A stretch of 62,334 bases of DNA from an uncultured Lachnospiraceae bacterium (GTDB lineage Bacteria > Bacillota > Clostridia > Lachnospirales > Lachnospiraceae), in assembly GCA_951800145.1 (NCBI GenBank), contig CATOJE010000010.1, positions 1-62,334 on the forward strand. The letters run 5' to 3'. The translations under genes and the position numbers were made by a program. The notes beneath the pieces were generated by a model. The model saw only the letters and a list, made by a program, of their open reading frames with translations. It had not been told where the DNA came from and ran no database searches. Below are positions 7,459-17,304 of the stretch, in pieces. Within the stretch, counting starts at the first letter, position 1. Each line of letters begins with the position of its first letter.

Positions 7459-8565
7459 ATGTATCGTATCGGTATAGATGCACATATGCTTGGAGATCGT
7501 TCAGGTGGAAATGAGAGTTATTATTCCAATATCTTAGATCACATGGAAGCATCGGAGGGATATCAGTTATATCTGTTTGTTAAAAGGGAGGTAGATGCAA
7601 GCCGATATCAAGGGAAGTTTGAGATTATCACTCTTAAAGAAAAACATCCATTTATGCGTAATTTTTATGAATTACCATCATTATGTAGAAAATATCATCT
7701 TGATTTGATGCATACACAATATTTTATTCCTTTTGATCGGCCATGTCCAGTCGTATGTACAATACACGATATTTGCTTTGAACATTATAAAAATATTTTT
7801 ACAAAAAAAGAGTATTATACACAAAAGATGCTGATTCCATATGCAGCAAAAAATTCTGCTTGTGTCTTCACTGTTTCCAGTCATGCAAAGCAGGATATCC
7901 AAGAACATTATAGCATTCCGGAAGATAAAGTGATTGTCACCTATAATGCAACAGATCCTTCTTTCAGAAAGCTTACTTCTTCTGAGCTTATGGTGGAAGA
8001 ATTGAAAAAGAAATTTGAAATAAAGGCTAACCGATATATTCTTAGCGTGGGAAATCTTCAGCCAAGAAAAAATCTTGTCAGGCTTATCCGGGCATTCATT
8101 AAATTAAAAAAAACGGAGCCGGAAATACAATTAGTGTTGGTTGGGAAAAAGGCATGGATGTATGACGAGATATTAAAAGCAGCTATAGAGGGAAGTGAAG
8201 ATATCATCTTTACAGATTATGTGGATCAAGAGGAGTTGGTGCGGCTTTATAATGGAGCGGAGCTGTTTGTTTATCCCTCCTTTTTCGAAGGATTTGGAAT
8301 CCCACCGCTAGAAGCGATGGCCTGTGGCGTGCCAGTTGTAGTAGCAAATGCAACATCTCTTCCGGAAGTAGTGGGGGATGCGGGCAGTTATTTTGATCCA
8401 TTTGATATAGACAGCATTTTAGAGTCGATCAAAAAAATGTTATATGATAGAGAGCTGAGAGAACGATCGATTGAGAGGGGTTATGAGCGAGTTAAAGCTT
8501 TTGCGTGGGAGCGCTCATCCAGGATTATTATGGACACGTATCAACAGATACTCAATAAGAGATGA
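7459..8565 (+). CDS. GT4 glycosyltransferase
   Basis: A 368-residue retaining glycosyltransferase with a GT-B fold. The N-terminus is [20 protein letters not shown]. The donor-binding domain shows [20 protein letters not shown], then [20 protein letters not shown] with the E(x7)E motif of family GT4, and [10 protein letters not shown]. It resembles mannosyl- and other hexosyltransferases of capsule and O-antigen loci. It follows the DUF1972 gene by 49 bases, with AAAGGTGGAAG as ribosome site before ATG 7459. It works at the inner face of the membrane on the lipid-linked repeat unit. Donor and acceptor are not deducible. Confidence 0.88.
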   Translation: MYRIGIDAHMLGDRSGGNESYYSNILDHMEASEGYQLYLFVKREVDASRYQGKFEIITLKEKHPFMRNFYELPSLCRKYHLDLMHTQYFIPFDRPCPVVCTIHDICFEHYKNIFTKKEYYTQKMLIPYAAKNSACVFTVSSHAKQDIQEHYSIPEDKVIVTYNATDPSFRKLTSSELMVEELKKKFEIKANRYILSVGNLQPRKNLVRLIRAFIKLKKTEPEIQLVLVGKKAWMYDEILKAAIEGSEDIIFTDYVDQEELVRLYNGAELFVYPSFFEGFGIPPLEAMACGVPVVVANATSLPEVVGDAGSYFDPFDIDSILESIKKMLYDRELRERSIERGYERVKAFAWERSSRIIMDTYQQILNKR

Positions 8566-8590
8566 GTATGAGAAGAGCGGAGATATAATC

Positions 8591-9592
8591 ATGAATGATA
8601 CAGACATCGATATCGTTATCACTTGGGTAGATGGCAGTGATCCTGATTGGAAGAAAGAAAAGGTTAGGGCATTAAAAGCAGAGGGGAAGATTGATAAGAG
8701 TGCTGCTACAGAGGTACGCTACAGAGATTGGGACAATCTGCAGTATATTTTTAGAGGGATAGAACGATTTATGCCGTGGGTGAAGAAAATACACTTTGTC
8801 ACATGGGGACATCTTCCGCATTGGCTTGATATAGATGCTCCGAAGCTGCATATTGTAAAGCACTCAGACTTTATTCCGAAAAAATATCTGCCTACATTTA
8901 ATTCCAATACAATCGAACTGAATCTGCATAGGATTCCAGGCTTGTCAGAAAAATTTATTAATTTTAATGATGATATGTTTGTGATCAAGGAAACAAGGCC
9001 CAGAGACTTTTTTGAAAAAGGATTGCCAAAGGATATGGCCTGTATCTCGCCTCAGCCGATACAAAGAAGTGTGATTGCAAATATCGAACTAAATAATCTA
9101 AAATTGATCAATGCCCACTTTTCAAGGGATAATGTAATCGCAAGCAAAGAAAAATGGTTCAGACCATTTCTATATGGACAATATGCATTAAGAACGATTC
9201 TTTTTTTGCAGTTTTCCAGCATTATTGGTATTTTTGAACCTCATATCCCTTTTTCGTATCTTCGCTCTGTGATAAATGAGGTATGGGAAAAGGAATATGA
9301 AGAATTAGATCATACATGCCTGCACAAATTTCGAACAGTTGAAGATGTGAACGAATGGCTTTTTCGGTCGTGGCAGCTGATGTTGGGGGAATTTGAGCCA
9401 CGCCAGAGTAATTTTGGAAAGCTGATTGCTGCCAGTGACATAGATAAAGTACAGAAAGCCATTTTTAACAGTCCCTATAAAATGATCTGTATCAATGATG
9501 ATGAGCATATTGTGGACTTTGAGAGTACTAGATCAAAGGTAAATGCTATATTAGAATGCTTGCTTCCGAATAAGAGCAGATTTGAAAAATAG
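8591..9592 (+). CDS. Stealth-family sugar-phosphate transferase
   Basis: A 333-residue member of the Stealth family, which transfers hexose- or hexosamine-1-phosphate from UDP-sugars. Relatives are meningococcal SacB and human GNPTAB. Conserved regions are visible: CR1 IDIVITWVDGSDPDW at the N-terminus; CR2 VRYRDWDNLQYIFRGIERFMPWVKKI...VTWGHLPHWL...FINFNDDMFV; and weaker CR3/CR4 around FSRDNVIASKEKWF and FNSPYKMICINDDEH. The start at 8591 is chosen because CR1 begins there; upstream in-frame codons overlap the previous gene. It predicts phosphodiester-linked sugars in the surface polymer, which is unusual among the plain transferases around it. Confidence 0.9.
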   Translation: MNDTDIDIVITWVDGSDPDWKKEKVRALKAEGKIDKSAATEVRYRDWDNLQYIFRGIERFMPWVKKIHFVTWGHLPHWLDIDAPKLHIVKHSDFIPKKYLPTFNSNTIELNLHRIPGLSEKFINFNDDMFVIKETRPRDFFEKGLPKDMACISPQPIQRSVIANIELNNLKLINAHFSRDNVIASKEKWFRPFLYGQYALRTILFLQFSSIIGIFEPHIPFSYLRSVINEVWEKEYEELDHTCLHKFRTVEDVNEWLFRSWQLMLGEFEPRQSNFGKLIAASDIDKVQKAIFNSPYKMICINDDEHIVDFESTRSKVNAILECLLPNKSRFEK

Positions 9593-9595
9593 AGG

Positions 9596-10609
9596 ATGGT
9601 AGTTCAAACTATGATTGAGGATAGCAGATATGGAGAAGAATTGGTCAGTGTAATTGTCCCAATCTTTAATGGAGGCAGAGATTTGGAGAGATGTATTATA
9701 TCTTTGCTGAAACAAACGTATGTGAGAATCGAAATTTTATTGATTGATGACGGATCCACAGATAATACGAAGCAGATTTGTCTGAAATATAAAGAGCTCG
9801 ATAAAAGAGTACAATATCATGCACAGAAGAATCAAGGAGTATCATCGGCCAGGAATCATGGAATAAAGAAAGCGCAGGGCAGATATATCTGCTTTGCCGA
9901 TCATGATGACAAGGTGGAAACAAATCATATCGCTCATCTGGTCAAGATGATGGATGGTACGCAGAATGGACTAGCAGTATGCGGATGGAAAAAAGTTACT
10001 GTTTCAGGAGAGGTGGCTGAGGTAGGTCCAGATATACATAAAATTATGACCAGGGAAGAAGCGCTAAAATGTCTGCTTTCATTAAATGGATTTCAAGGTT
10101 ACTCTGTAAATAAGATTTATCGGACCAGAGTGATAAAAGAAAATGGGCTGCTATTTGACGAAAATATATCAATATTTGAAGACCTGCTATTTTTGGCCAG
10201 ATACATATTAAAATGTGATCGTATCATGGTGGATACATTAGAAACTTATCATTATACCATACGTGATTCTAGCAGCAGAATGCAATGCAGTGTCAGCACC
10301 TGTTTTAATAAAAAATGGTTGTCAGAGATAGATGCATTAGATAAGGTAATACAGTTGCTAAAGAATAGCAGAGCTTCTTATCTGGCAAGAGCAAGGAGGG
10401 CTTTATCTTCCGTGTTTTATCTGAAACGGATGTATCGTCTTGGATATAAGAATGAGTTAATAGAAAATAGATTAAGAGAGAATATCAGAAGAGATATTCT
10501 ATGGCCGTTTATATGTCGGCAAGGAGATATAAGATGGAAGCTCACTTTGTTGTTATGTGCGATATCACCTAAGCTGGAGTATGTGCTACATTCCTTTTTT
10601 GTCAGGTGA
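9596..10609 (+). CDS. GT2 family glycosyltransferase
   Basis: A GT-A inverting transferase of about 332-337 residues. The N-terminal domain reads LVSVIVPIFNGGRDLERCI...ILLIDDGSTDNT...NQGVSSARNHGIKKAQG, with the metal-binding ADHDD. The rest is an acceptor domain typical of capsule EpsJ/WcaA-like enzymes. Two starts are possible: ATG 9596, too close to AGAGG, or ATG 9611, which places AGAGGATGG at a workable distance and begins just before the conserved strand. I favour 9611. It is tightly packed behind the Stealth gene (3 bases) and before wzy. Sugar specificity unknown. Confidence 0.87.
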   Translation: MVVQTMIEDSRYGEELVSVIVPIFNGGRDLERCIISLLKQTYVRIEILLIDDGSTDNTKQICLKYKELDKRVQYHAQKNQGVSSARNHGIKKAQGRYICFADHDDKVETNHIAHLVKMMDGTQNGLAVCGWKKVTVSGEVAEVGPDIHKIMTREEALKCLLSLNGFQGYSVNKIYRTRVIKENGLLFDENISIFEDLLFLARYILKCDRIMVDTLETYHYTIRDSSSRMQCSVSTCFNKKWLSEIDALDKVIQLLKNSRASYLARARRALSSVFYLKRMYRLGYKNELIENRLRENIRRDILWPFICRQGDIRWKLTLLLCAISPKLEYVLHSFFVR

Positions 10610-10613
10610 GAAA

Positions 10614-11894
10614 ATGGATAAGAAAACCAAAAAGTCTATTTTTTTAATGAGTATCTTCATATTAATCTGTGCGGAAAACAAGCTGTTTTTTTTAATACCA
10701 TTACCGTATATATTTGCAAGCGGAACCTCAAATAATACGTTGTTATCTCTGGCAGCATTATTGATTAGTAGTGTTTTTTTCTTAGAAAGAAAAAGGATTG
10801 CTCTGGGATACTGGGGGAAAACGATTATTGCAATGTATGTGATTGTAATCGGCTCATTTTTCCATGCGTATCTTCGATTCGGATACCGGGCGACCCAGAT
10901 AATATGGAGCTTTACACCGTTTTTTCTTTTCCTGCTGTACTTTCCGGGAAAGGAGCTTTTAAAAAAAAGAGGATATCTGGATATATTTATCCGATGTCTC
11001 GAGATTAACTCAATCATTATGTCACTGCTTTTTACCATACAGGTGTTTTACTATAAAGGGAGTGATACGATCTTTTTAAAGCTTCAGGATATGATACGGT
11101 ATCAATATATCTATACACAAGATATTGGCCTGCGCATCTATAATGTATTTGACGGCACAACACGTGTATTGATCCTAGTTGCAGCATACCGATCGATTAG
11201 AAAAGGATTTAAAGGATGCATACTTGACATTGTCAGCTTTTTGGCAATGCTATCTGCGATCATATTTGTTGATCGCTCCAGATATTATCTAATGATAGTG
11301 CTATTATGCTGCTTTATCATGTATGTAAAATATAACAGGGGAAAGGTTAATAGAGACAGAGCTATATTAGCAATATGCGCAACAATAGTAGGTCTGGTGC
11401 TTATAGGTGGACGCTTGCTGTCTGTCATAGAAAGCATCACAGAAAATACAGGGTCCTGGTATGCCAGGGCAGAGGGATATCTTCATTTCTTGGGTGTTTT
11501 TTTAAAGCATCCGATTTTGGGAATCAGCCCGATTGAACCAGAGGCGACATCTCATCTTTATCAGTTTGTACGAGGAGATGCAGGGATTTATTTTCAGGAT
11601 GACATTGGTATGATGGGGATAGTAGCTAATTTTGGTTTACTTGGAATGCTGTGGTTTCTAAACACAATTTGGAAAGCGATACGGCTCTATATGAGGACAA
11701 AAAAGGATAAGGTGCTAAGCCTGGGTATCCTGGTTGCACTGCTCCTGGCGATTCCTTTGAATTCATATCTTGATAGAACGAGGATTACATCTTTTGTGCT
11801 TACAATGCTCCTTTTAGAAATCAATCAGCAGGCGGTTGATGGAGCTTGGAAAAAAGAAGTTGCAGATAGCAGATCAATGGATAGAACGGAGTAA
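10614..11894 (+). CDS. Wzy-like O-antigen/capsule polymerase
   Basis: A 426-residue multi-span membrane protein with about ten hydrophobic segments. A large loop near the C-terminal half carries the O-antigen-polymerase-like pattern (GSWYARAEGYLHFLGVFLKH, then HPILGISPIEPEA). Wzy enzymes are recognised by topology rather than sequence, and its place next to wzx and several transferases supports the call. It would polymerise undecaprenyl-PP-linked repeat units on the outer face of the membrane. The start at 10614 follows AGGTGAG; the upstream in-frame ATG at 10557 lies inside the preceding gene. Confidence 0.75.
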   Translation: MDKKTKKSIFLMSIFILICAENKLFFLIPLPYIFASGTSNNTLLSLAALLISSVFFLERKRIALGYWGKTIIAMYVIVIGSFFHAYLRFGYRATQIIWSFTPFFLFLLYFPGKELLKKRGYLDIFIRCLEINSIIMSLLFTIQVFYYKGSDTIFLKLQDMIRYQYIYTQDIGLRIYNVFDGTTRVLILVAAYRSIRKGFKGCILDIVSFLAMLSAIIFVDRSRYYLMIVLLCCFIMYVKYNRGKVNRDRAILAICATIVGLVLIGGRLLSVIESITENTGSWYARAEGYLHFLGVFLKHPILGISPIEPEATSHLYQFVRGDAGIYFQDDIGMMGIVANFGLLGMLWFLNTIWKAIRLYMRTKKDKVLSLGILVALLLAIPLNSYLDRTRITSFVLTMLLLEINQQAVDGAWKKEVADSRSMDRTE

Positions 11895-11897
11895 AAA

Positions 11898-12848
11898 ATG
11901 CAGAATGTGGTTTCAATGATCATAACGGATTACCGGAGTATTCCGCGCTCTGTTAAGATGTGCCTGGAGTTTTCTAAAAAATGCTTGGAGAAGCTAATAT
12001 ATATCATTGTAGATAATAGTTTACGACATGATGGAAAGGGATATATAGAAGAAAATGAAATTGACTATATGATATTATCTTCAGAAGGGAATAAGCCAAT
12101 CTATTCTTTTTATATATGTGGGCAAAGCTTCATACTAATTGATGCGAATGAAAATGGGGGATATGCGAAAGGAAATAATCTTGGCGCTAAAGTGGCAAGA
12201 AAATATTTTCACACAAAATATTATATTTTTTCTAATAATGATCTTGAGTTCCCGGAAAAAATTAAATTAGAACGATTTTATAAGTTATTTCAAGCAGATC
12301 CAAGAATCGGGATTATCGGACCAGATGTTTTATACCAGGGAAAAGAGCATCAAAACCCTCGGAGGGATAGAGGTATCATCTCACAGATGATATTAGGTGA
12401 CTTTAATGCGCTATGGTTTCACTGCCGATTTAACCGATATCTGGGCTCATTAGAAAGGACTTCTTCAGAAGGTGAAGCAGGGTGGGTTACGGGATGCTTT
12501 TTTATTGCAGATGCAAATGCCTTTTGGGAGGTGGGCGGATTTGATGAAGCTACATTTTTATATGCGGAGGAAATGATAATAAGCCATAGGATGAGAGAGA
12601 AGGGGCGTATTGTTTATTATTATCCGGGGATAAAAGTGATACATCTTCATCGAGGTACTGATGGAAGAGAGATGAGAACGATTCATCACAGGTCTAAAAT
12701 TTATTATTATGAAACATATAAAAAAACAGGAGGCTTTTTGTTGTTTCTGGCACATGCATCCTTCCTTATCACGGAATGGGGCTATTATCTCTACCATGAC
12801 TTGCTCAAAAAGAAAATATTTGCAAAAAGGATAGCGGCGAGATCGTGA
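11898..12848 (+). CDS. GT2 family (rhamnosyltransferase-like) glycosyltransferase
   Basis: A 316-residue GT-A protein resembling WbbL/RfbN-type rhamnosyltransferases. It shows VSMIITDYRSIPRSV, a YIIVDNS strand, ANENGGYAKGNNLGAKVA, a metal site around FSNNDLEF, and GWVTGCFFIADANAFWEVGGFDE, the conserved substrate-loop region. The usual E-D-x-D-L box reads AEEMIISHRM, so the second acidic residue is shifted. A Lys-rich C-terminus follows a hydrophobic stretch that may rest on the membrane. Spaced 3 bases from wzy and overlapping wzx by one base, so certainly co-transcribed. Confidence 0.83.
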   Translation: MQNVVSMIITDYRSIPRSVKMCLEFSKKCLEKLIYIIVDNSLRHDGKGYIEENEIDYMILSSEGNKPIYSFYICGQSFILIDANENGGYAKGNNLGAKVARKYFHTKYYIFSNNDLEFPEKIKLERFYKLFQADPRIGIIGPDVLYQGKEHQNPRRDRGIISQMILGDFNALWFHCRFNRYLGSLERTSSEGEAGWVTGCFFIADANAFWEVGGFDEATFLYAEEMIISHRMREKGRIVYYYPGIKVIHLHRGTDGREMRTIHHRSKIYYYETYKKTGGFLLFLAHASFLITEWGYYLYHDLLKKKIFAKRIAARS

Positions 12849-14311
12849 TGGAAAAATACAAGCATTCATTAGCAGTTAATGGAGTCCTGAATATGGTCAG
12901 GCAATGCTGCGTTATAATATTTCCGATGATAACATTTCCGTATGCTTCTAGAGTGCTGGGGGCAGAAAATTATGGAAAAATCAATTTTGGGGCATCTGTA
13001 GTAAGCTATTTCTCACTTATTGCAGCACTAGGGATTAATAATTATGCAGTACGAGCAGGAGCGGCTGTAAGAGAAGACAAGAAACAATTTAAAAAGATAG
13101 CAGGCGAGATATTTACGATGAATATTTGTTCTACGATTGTTGCATATATCCTGCTTATTCTACTATTGTCATTTGCTCCTGGCTCAAATAATTATAGGGT
13201 AGTTATATCGATCCAAAGCATAACAATTTTATTTACAACCTTGGGGACTGAGTGGATCAATGTGATTTATGAGGATCAGTTCTATATAACGATGCGCTAT
13301 GTGTTATGCCAGTTATCTGCGGTTATTTTAATGTTCTGCTTTGTAAAAGGGCCAGAAGACTATATTCTGTATGTATGTAGCAGTATCAGCGCAGTGATCT
13401 TGGCGAATATAACGAACATTATGCATATCCGTAAACACTGGAAGCTTTCAGTGTGTATTGTGCCCCTTAGACAGGTAGTGCCTCACATAAAACCAACACT
13501 TATCATGTTCGGCAGTGCCTTAACATCGTTGGTTTATATTAATTCAGATATTACAATCTTGGGGATGCTAACAGATGATAGGACTGTAGGGTATTATAGC
13601 GTATCCGTTAAGATATATTCTTTAGTAAAGCAGTTATTGAATGCATTTATGCTGGTTGCGATTCCAAGACTGTCAAATGAGCTGTCCGGCGGTGATAATA
13701 AAAAGGCTGAGATATGTTGGAAATATATTTTAAATGGATTAATCTTGATAGTTATTCCGTCAATGGCAGGGTTACTTTGCCTGGGGAAAAGTCTGATTCT
13801 TGTTTTTGCAGGTGCAGAGTATTTGCCAGCGCTGCCGTCCCTGATAATATTATCGATAGCCCTGGTATTTGCGACGATCGCATGCTTTTACATCAATGTG
13901 GTCATGCTTCCTTATGGGATGGAGAAGGATATTTTGATAGCAACTGGTATAAGTGCGTCCGTAAATATCATCTTGAACTTTTTATTGATACCAGTCCATG
14001 GGGCTTCGGCAGCAGCCTTTACTACAGTTATATCCGAAATCATTATGGTGATTTTTGGAGTCATAAAAACCTACAGAAAGGTAAACATATCTGTGCGCAA
14101 ATCATCGATCATTAGCATTATAGTATCAATGTGGGTTTTTGCTACAACGATTACATGCAGCAAGATCTTAAGGAAAGATGCACTTATTCTTATAATGGCT
14201 ATTTCAGCCAGTGCATTAGGTGCTATAGTGATCTGCCTAACCGGATATAAAAAGGAGATCATAGGATACATAAAGAAGGAGCGAAGGGGAAAGAATGGAA
14301 CATTACGATAA
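12848..14311 (+). CDS. Wzx-type polysaccharide flippase
   Basis: A 487-residue integral membrane protein with 12-14 hydrophobic segments. The N-terminal pattern FPMITFPYASRVLGAENYGKI is typical of the polysaccharide biosynthesis (PF01943) branch of the MOP superfamily. It flips undecaprenyl-PP-linked oligosaccharide from the inner to the outer face of the cytoplasmic membrane for Wzy to polymerise. ATG 12848 overlaps the stop of the previous gene (TGATG), indicating coupling; a GTG one codon earlier is possible. Together with wzy it marks the island as a Wzx/Wzy-dependent pathway. Confidence 0.9.
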   Translation: MEKYKHSLAVNGVLNMVRQCCVIIFPMITFPYASRVLGAENYGKINFGASVVSYFSLIAALGINNYAVRAGAAVREDKKQFKKIAGEIFTMNICSTIVAYILLILLLSFAPGSNNYRVVISIQSITILFTTLGTEWINVIYEDQFYITMRYVLCQLSAVILMFCFVKGPEDYILYVCSSISAVILANITNIMHIRKHWKLSVCIVPLRQVVPHIKPTLIMFGSALTSLVYINSDITILGMLTDDRTVGYYSVSVKIYSLVKQLLNAFMLVAIPRLSNELSGGDNKKAEICWKYILNGLILIVIPSMAGLLCLGKSLILVFAGAEYLPALPSLIILSIALVFATIACFYINVVMLPYGMEKDILIATGISASVNIILNFLLIPVHGASAAAFTTVISEIIMVIFGVIKTYRKVNISVRKSSIISIIVSMWVFATTITCSKILRKDALILIMAISASALGAIVICLTGYKKEIIGYIKKERRGKNGTLR

Positions 14312-15427
14312 AGTGATCATAGGTGCTGGGTTGTATGGAATATATGCAGCCCTTTTTGCGGAAGGAGAGGAGAAAAGGTTCTTATCTTAGAATGTGATCC
14401 AGGGCCATTCAGAAGAGCGACTTACATCAATCAGGCCAGAGTGCACCAGGGATACCATTATCCCAGATCCATATCTACAGCTATGAAATCTGCAGGATAT
14501 TTTGAACGTTTTAATAAAGACTATGGGTTTTGCATCAACAAAGAATTTGATAAGATTTATGCCACATCAAGCCAGTATTCCTGGTCAAGCGGAGAGCAGT
14601 TTAAGGAGTTCTGCAGAGCTGCAAATATACCATGTGAAGAACTTTATCCAGAACGGTTTTTTAAGGATGGGATGTGCGATGGAGCATTTCTCACAAGAGA
14701 ATACACGTATGATGCGATGATATTAAAAGACTATTTTATGGATCAGTTATCCACTTTGAATAATATAAAGATGAAATATGGTGTAAGAATTAAAGAGATT
14801 GAGAGATCTCAAGATGCATATGTAGTCGATACAGAAGAAGGTGAACGATATCAGACTGGATTTATATTGAATGCAACCTATGCCGCGACAAACCAGATTC
14901 TTGAAATGATGGGATATGAGAAATTTGATATTAAATATGAGCTTTGCGAGATTATTTTATGTGACGTAAATGAGAAATTGAAGCAATATGGCTTCACTGT
15001 GATGGATGGACCATTTTTTTCGATCATGCCTTTTGGAAAAACGGGTTTACATTCTCTGACGTCGGTTACATTCACACCACATACCACCAGTTATGGAAAA
15101 GGGATTCCCATATTTGAATGTCAACAGGATAGCGGGGGCTTTTGCTCGGCAGAGCATCTTGGAAATTGTAATGATTGCCCGGCGAGGCCAATATCTGCAT
15201 TTCCGTATATGGCTAGTTTGGCAAGAAAATATTTGAAAGAACAATATCAATTTAAATATAGAAATTCTCTTTTTTCGATGAAGCCGATCTTGATGAGCTC
15301 AGAGATCGATGATTCAAGACCTACTGTGATACGGACATATTCAAAAAAACCTACGTTTATTGGCGTTTTGTCAGGAAAGATTAATACAGTTTACGATTTG
15401 GATGAGGTGCTTACGGATGATGAATAA
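14295..15427 (+). pseudogene. FAD-dependent oxidoreductase, single-base frameshift
   Basis: The start region (ATG 14295) gives the FAD-binding dinucleotide fold YDKVIIGAGLYGIYAALF, but the frame then hits a stop near 14390. Adding one base in the T5 run at 14353-14357 restores CGRRGEKVLILECDPGPF and RATYINQARVHQGYHYPRS, which continues in the frame ending at 15427 (about 377 residues in all). The downstream part has DAO-like features and a Cys cluster (CSAEHLGNCNDCPARP). Related proteins occur in surface-glycan loci; the substrate is unknown. The indel could be a real mutation or a homopolymer sequencing error. An internal ATG at 14441 could only produce an enzyme lacking the nucleotide-binding site. 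Confidence 0.8.
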
Positions 15428-16352
15428 AGAAAAAAATTTTATTTCTGCAGTTATCTATATTCATAATGCAGAAGGTTGGATAGAAAATTTTTTGAAAATG
15501 ATTATAGATGTGTTGGAGAAGAATTTTGAACATTCAGAGATCATATGTGTAAACGACAAGTCCGATGATAATAGTATCAAGAGGATACGGGAGGTGAGCG
15601 GAGATGCAAAAGCAACCAGTATAACGATTTTAAATATGAGTTATTTTCATGGACTTGAATTGGCTATGAATGCAGGTGTGGATCTAGCGATTGGAGATTT
15701 TGTCTTTGAGTTTGATCATATACTCCCTGGATACGGTGAAAAAGAGATTATAGATGTGTATCGAAGATCTCTGGAGGGATATGATATCGTCAGTGCTGTG
15801 CCGGATCAAAAAAGAAGGTTCAGCTCCAGGATATTTTACAGATTGTTTAACCGGTTTTCGAAGCTTTCTTATCAGATTGATACAGAGAGTTTTCGGATCC
15901 TGAGCCGCAGAGTGATTAATCGGATTAGCAGTATGAACAAAACGGTTCCGTACCGTAAAGCGATCTATGCAAACTGCGGATTATCAACCGATAAGATAAT
16001 ATATCATATGTCTGGTGATAAAAAAGAAAGTGACAAATTGGAGCGCACCTATAGAAAACGTCTAGCTGTAGATTCATTTATCTTATTTACAGATATAGGC
16101 TATGGTTTTTCTATCACAATGACGTTTCTTATGATGATTATGTCGATCTTTATGGTATTGTATTCCTTGATCTGCTATCTTGTTATGCAGCCGACTGGCG
16201 GATGGACCACTACAATCTTATTTCTATCAGTGGCATTTTTTGGCCTGTTCGGAATTTTAACAATTATAATTAAATATTTGCAGCTTTTGGTGGATCTTGT
16301 GTTTAAAAGAAAGAGATACAGCTTTGAGAATATTGAAAAATTAACCAGATAG
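15417..16352 (+). CDS. GtrB/DPM1-like GT2 with C-terminal membrane segments
   Basis: About 311 residues. It has the polyprenyl-phosphate glycosyltransferase architecture: GT2 domain (SAVIYIHNAEGWIENF, IICVNDKSDDNS), then FHGLELAMNAGVDLAIGDF, then the hallmark RIFYRLFNRFSKLSYQIDTESFRILSRRV. Two C-terminal transmembrane segments follow. Such enzymes make undecaprenyl-phosphate-sugar for side-chain modification. Oddly, the usual metal-binding block (D-A-D-L-Q-D-P) reads FEFDHILPGYGE, so the DxD is altered and activity may differ. Start at ATG 15417 or 15420, overlapping the end of the preceding gene. It probably serves one of the large GT-C-like proteins downstream. Confidence 0.78.
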   Translation: MMNKEKNFISAVIYIHNAEGWIENFLKMIIDVLEKNFEHSEIICVNDKSDDNSIKRIREVSGDAKATSITILNMSYFHGLELAMNAGVDLAIGDFVFEFDHILPGYGEKEIIDVYRRSLEGYDIVSAVPDQKRRFSSRIFYRLFNRFSKLSYQIDTESFRILSRRVINRISSMNKTVPYRKAIYANCGLSTDKIIYHMSGDKKESDKLERTYRKRLAVDSFILFTDIGYGFSITMTFLMMIMSIFMVLYSLICYLVMQPTGGWTTTILFLSVAFFGLFGILTIIIKYLQLLVDLVFKRKRYSFENIEKLTR

Positions 16353-16383
16353 ATTTGTATTTCGTTTGGAAGGGATGGTAGTT

Positions 16384-17304
16384 ATGAAGGCGCTGGTAGG
16401 TTATACAGGATTTGTTGGTAGTAATATCTATGAAAATGGAAATTGGGACTGTGTCTATAATTCGAAAAATATCAAGGAGGCATATGGAACATGTCCAGAA
16501 CTCTTGGTTTATGCAGGGCTGAGAGCTGAAAAGTATCTTGCAAATCATGATCCGGAAAAGGATTTAGAGATGATTCATAAAGCGGAGGAGGACCTAACAC
16601 GAATAGCACCCAAAAAGCTTGTTTTGATATCAACAATCGATGTATTTAAGATACCAAAAGGAGTGGATGAGCATTCAACAGTGGATACAAAGGATCTCCA
16701 CCCATATGGGTATCATAGATATTTGCTTGAACAATGGGCGCGTACATATTATCCAGATTCTTTGATCATACGCTTACCGGGATTATTCGGGAAAAATATT
16801 AAAAAAAATTTTATTTATGATGTGATGGAATTGATACCATCCATGTTAAGAGAAGATAAATTGGAAGAATTGTCTGCAGTTTATCCGGATGCAAAACGAT
16901 TTTATACTTTGCAAGATAATGGATTTTATAAACGAATCAATCTAAACAGAGAGGAAAAGAAAGAATTACAGGATAAGATTAGGGGAACGAAGTTTAGCGC
17001 TTTGTATTTTACCGACAGCAGGGGCCGATATCAATTTTACCCACTAAAAAGATTGTGGGATGACATTCAGATTGCACTAAAGCATGGGATCGCTCTATGG
17101 CATCCTGCAACAGAACCCATATCTGCTGCAGAATTATATGAATATCTGACAGGAGAAACATTCGTAAATGAATTGCCAGGAGCACCTGCAGATTATGACT
17201 ATAGAACATTATATGCAGATATGTTCGGAGGCAGGAATGGTTATATATGTACCAAAGAAAAGATCATGGGAGAGATCAAGGAGTTTATCAAGCAATGCAA
17301 ATAG
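16384..17304 (+). CDS. NAD-dependent epimerase/dehydratase-like protein
   Basis: A 306-residue extended SDR-like protein. MKALVGYTGFVGSNIY supplies the Rossmann glycine motif, LVLISTIDVF matches the central strand, and PYGYHRYLLEQWA is where the catalytic YxxxK normally lies. There the Lys is replaced by Arg (Y-G-Y-H-R), so activity is uncertain or altered. The C-terminal half is reminiscent of sugar-nucleotide binding. ATG 16384 is chosen because AAGGGATGG is suitably spaced and the Rossmann strand starts there. The gene overlaps the next by 10 bases. A sugar reductase or epimerase for an island-specific donor is likely but unproven. Confidence 0.72.
   Translation: MKALVGYTGFVGSNIYENGNWDCVYNSKNIKEAYGTCPELLVYAGLRAEKYLANHDPEKDLEMIHKAEEDLTRIAPKKLVLISTIDVFKIPKGVDEHSTVDTKDLHPYGYHRYLLEQWARTYYPDSLIIRLPGLFGKNIKKNFIYDVMELIPSMLREDKLEELSAVYPDAKRFYTLQDNGFYKRINLNREEKKELQDKIRGTKFSALYFTDSRGRYQFYPLKRLWDDIQIALKHGIALWHPATEPISAAELYEYLTGETFVNELPGAPADYDYRTLYADMFGGRNGYICTKEKIMGEIKEFIKQCK

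Noticed and set aside
14353..14357. T5 run as a phase-variation (contingency) tract
   Set aside because: Five bases are too few for frequent slippage; a simple mutation or sequencing error is more likely.
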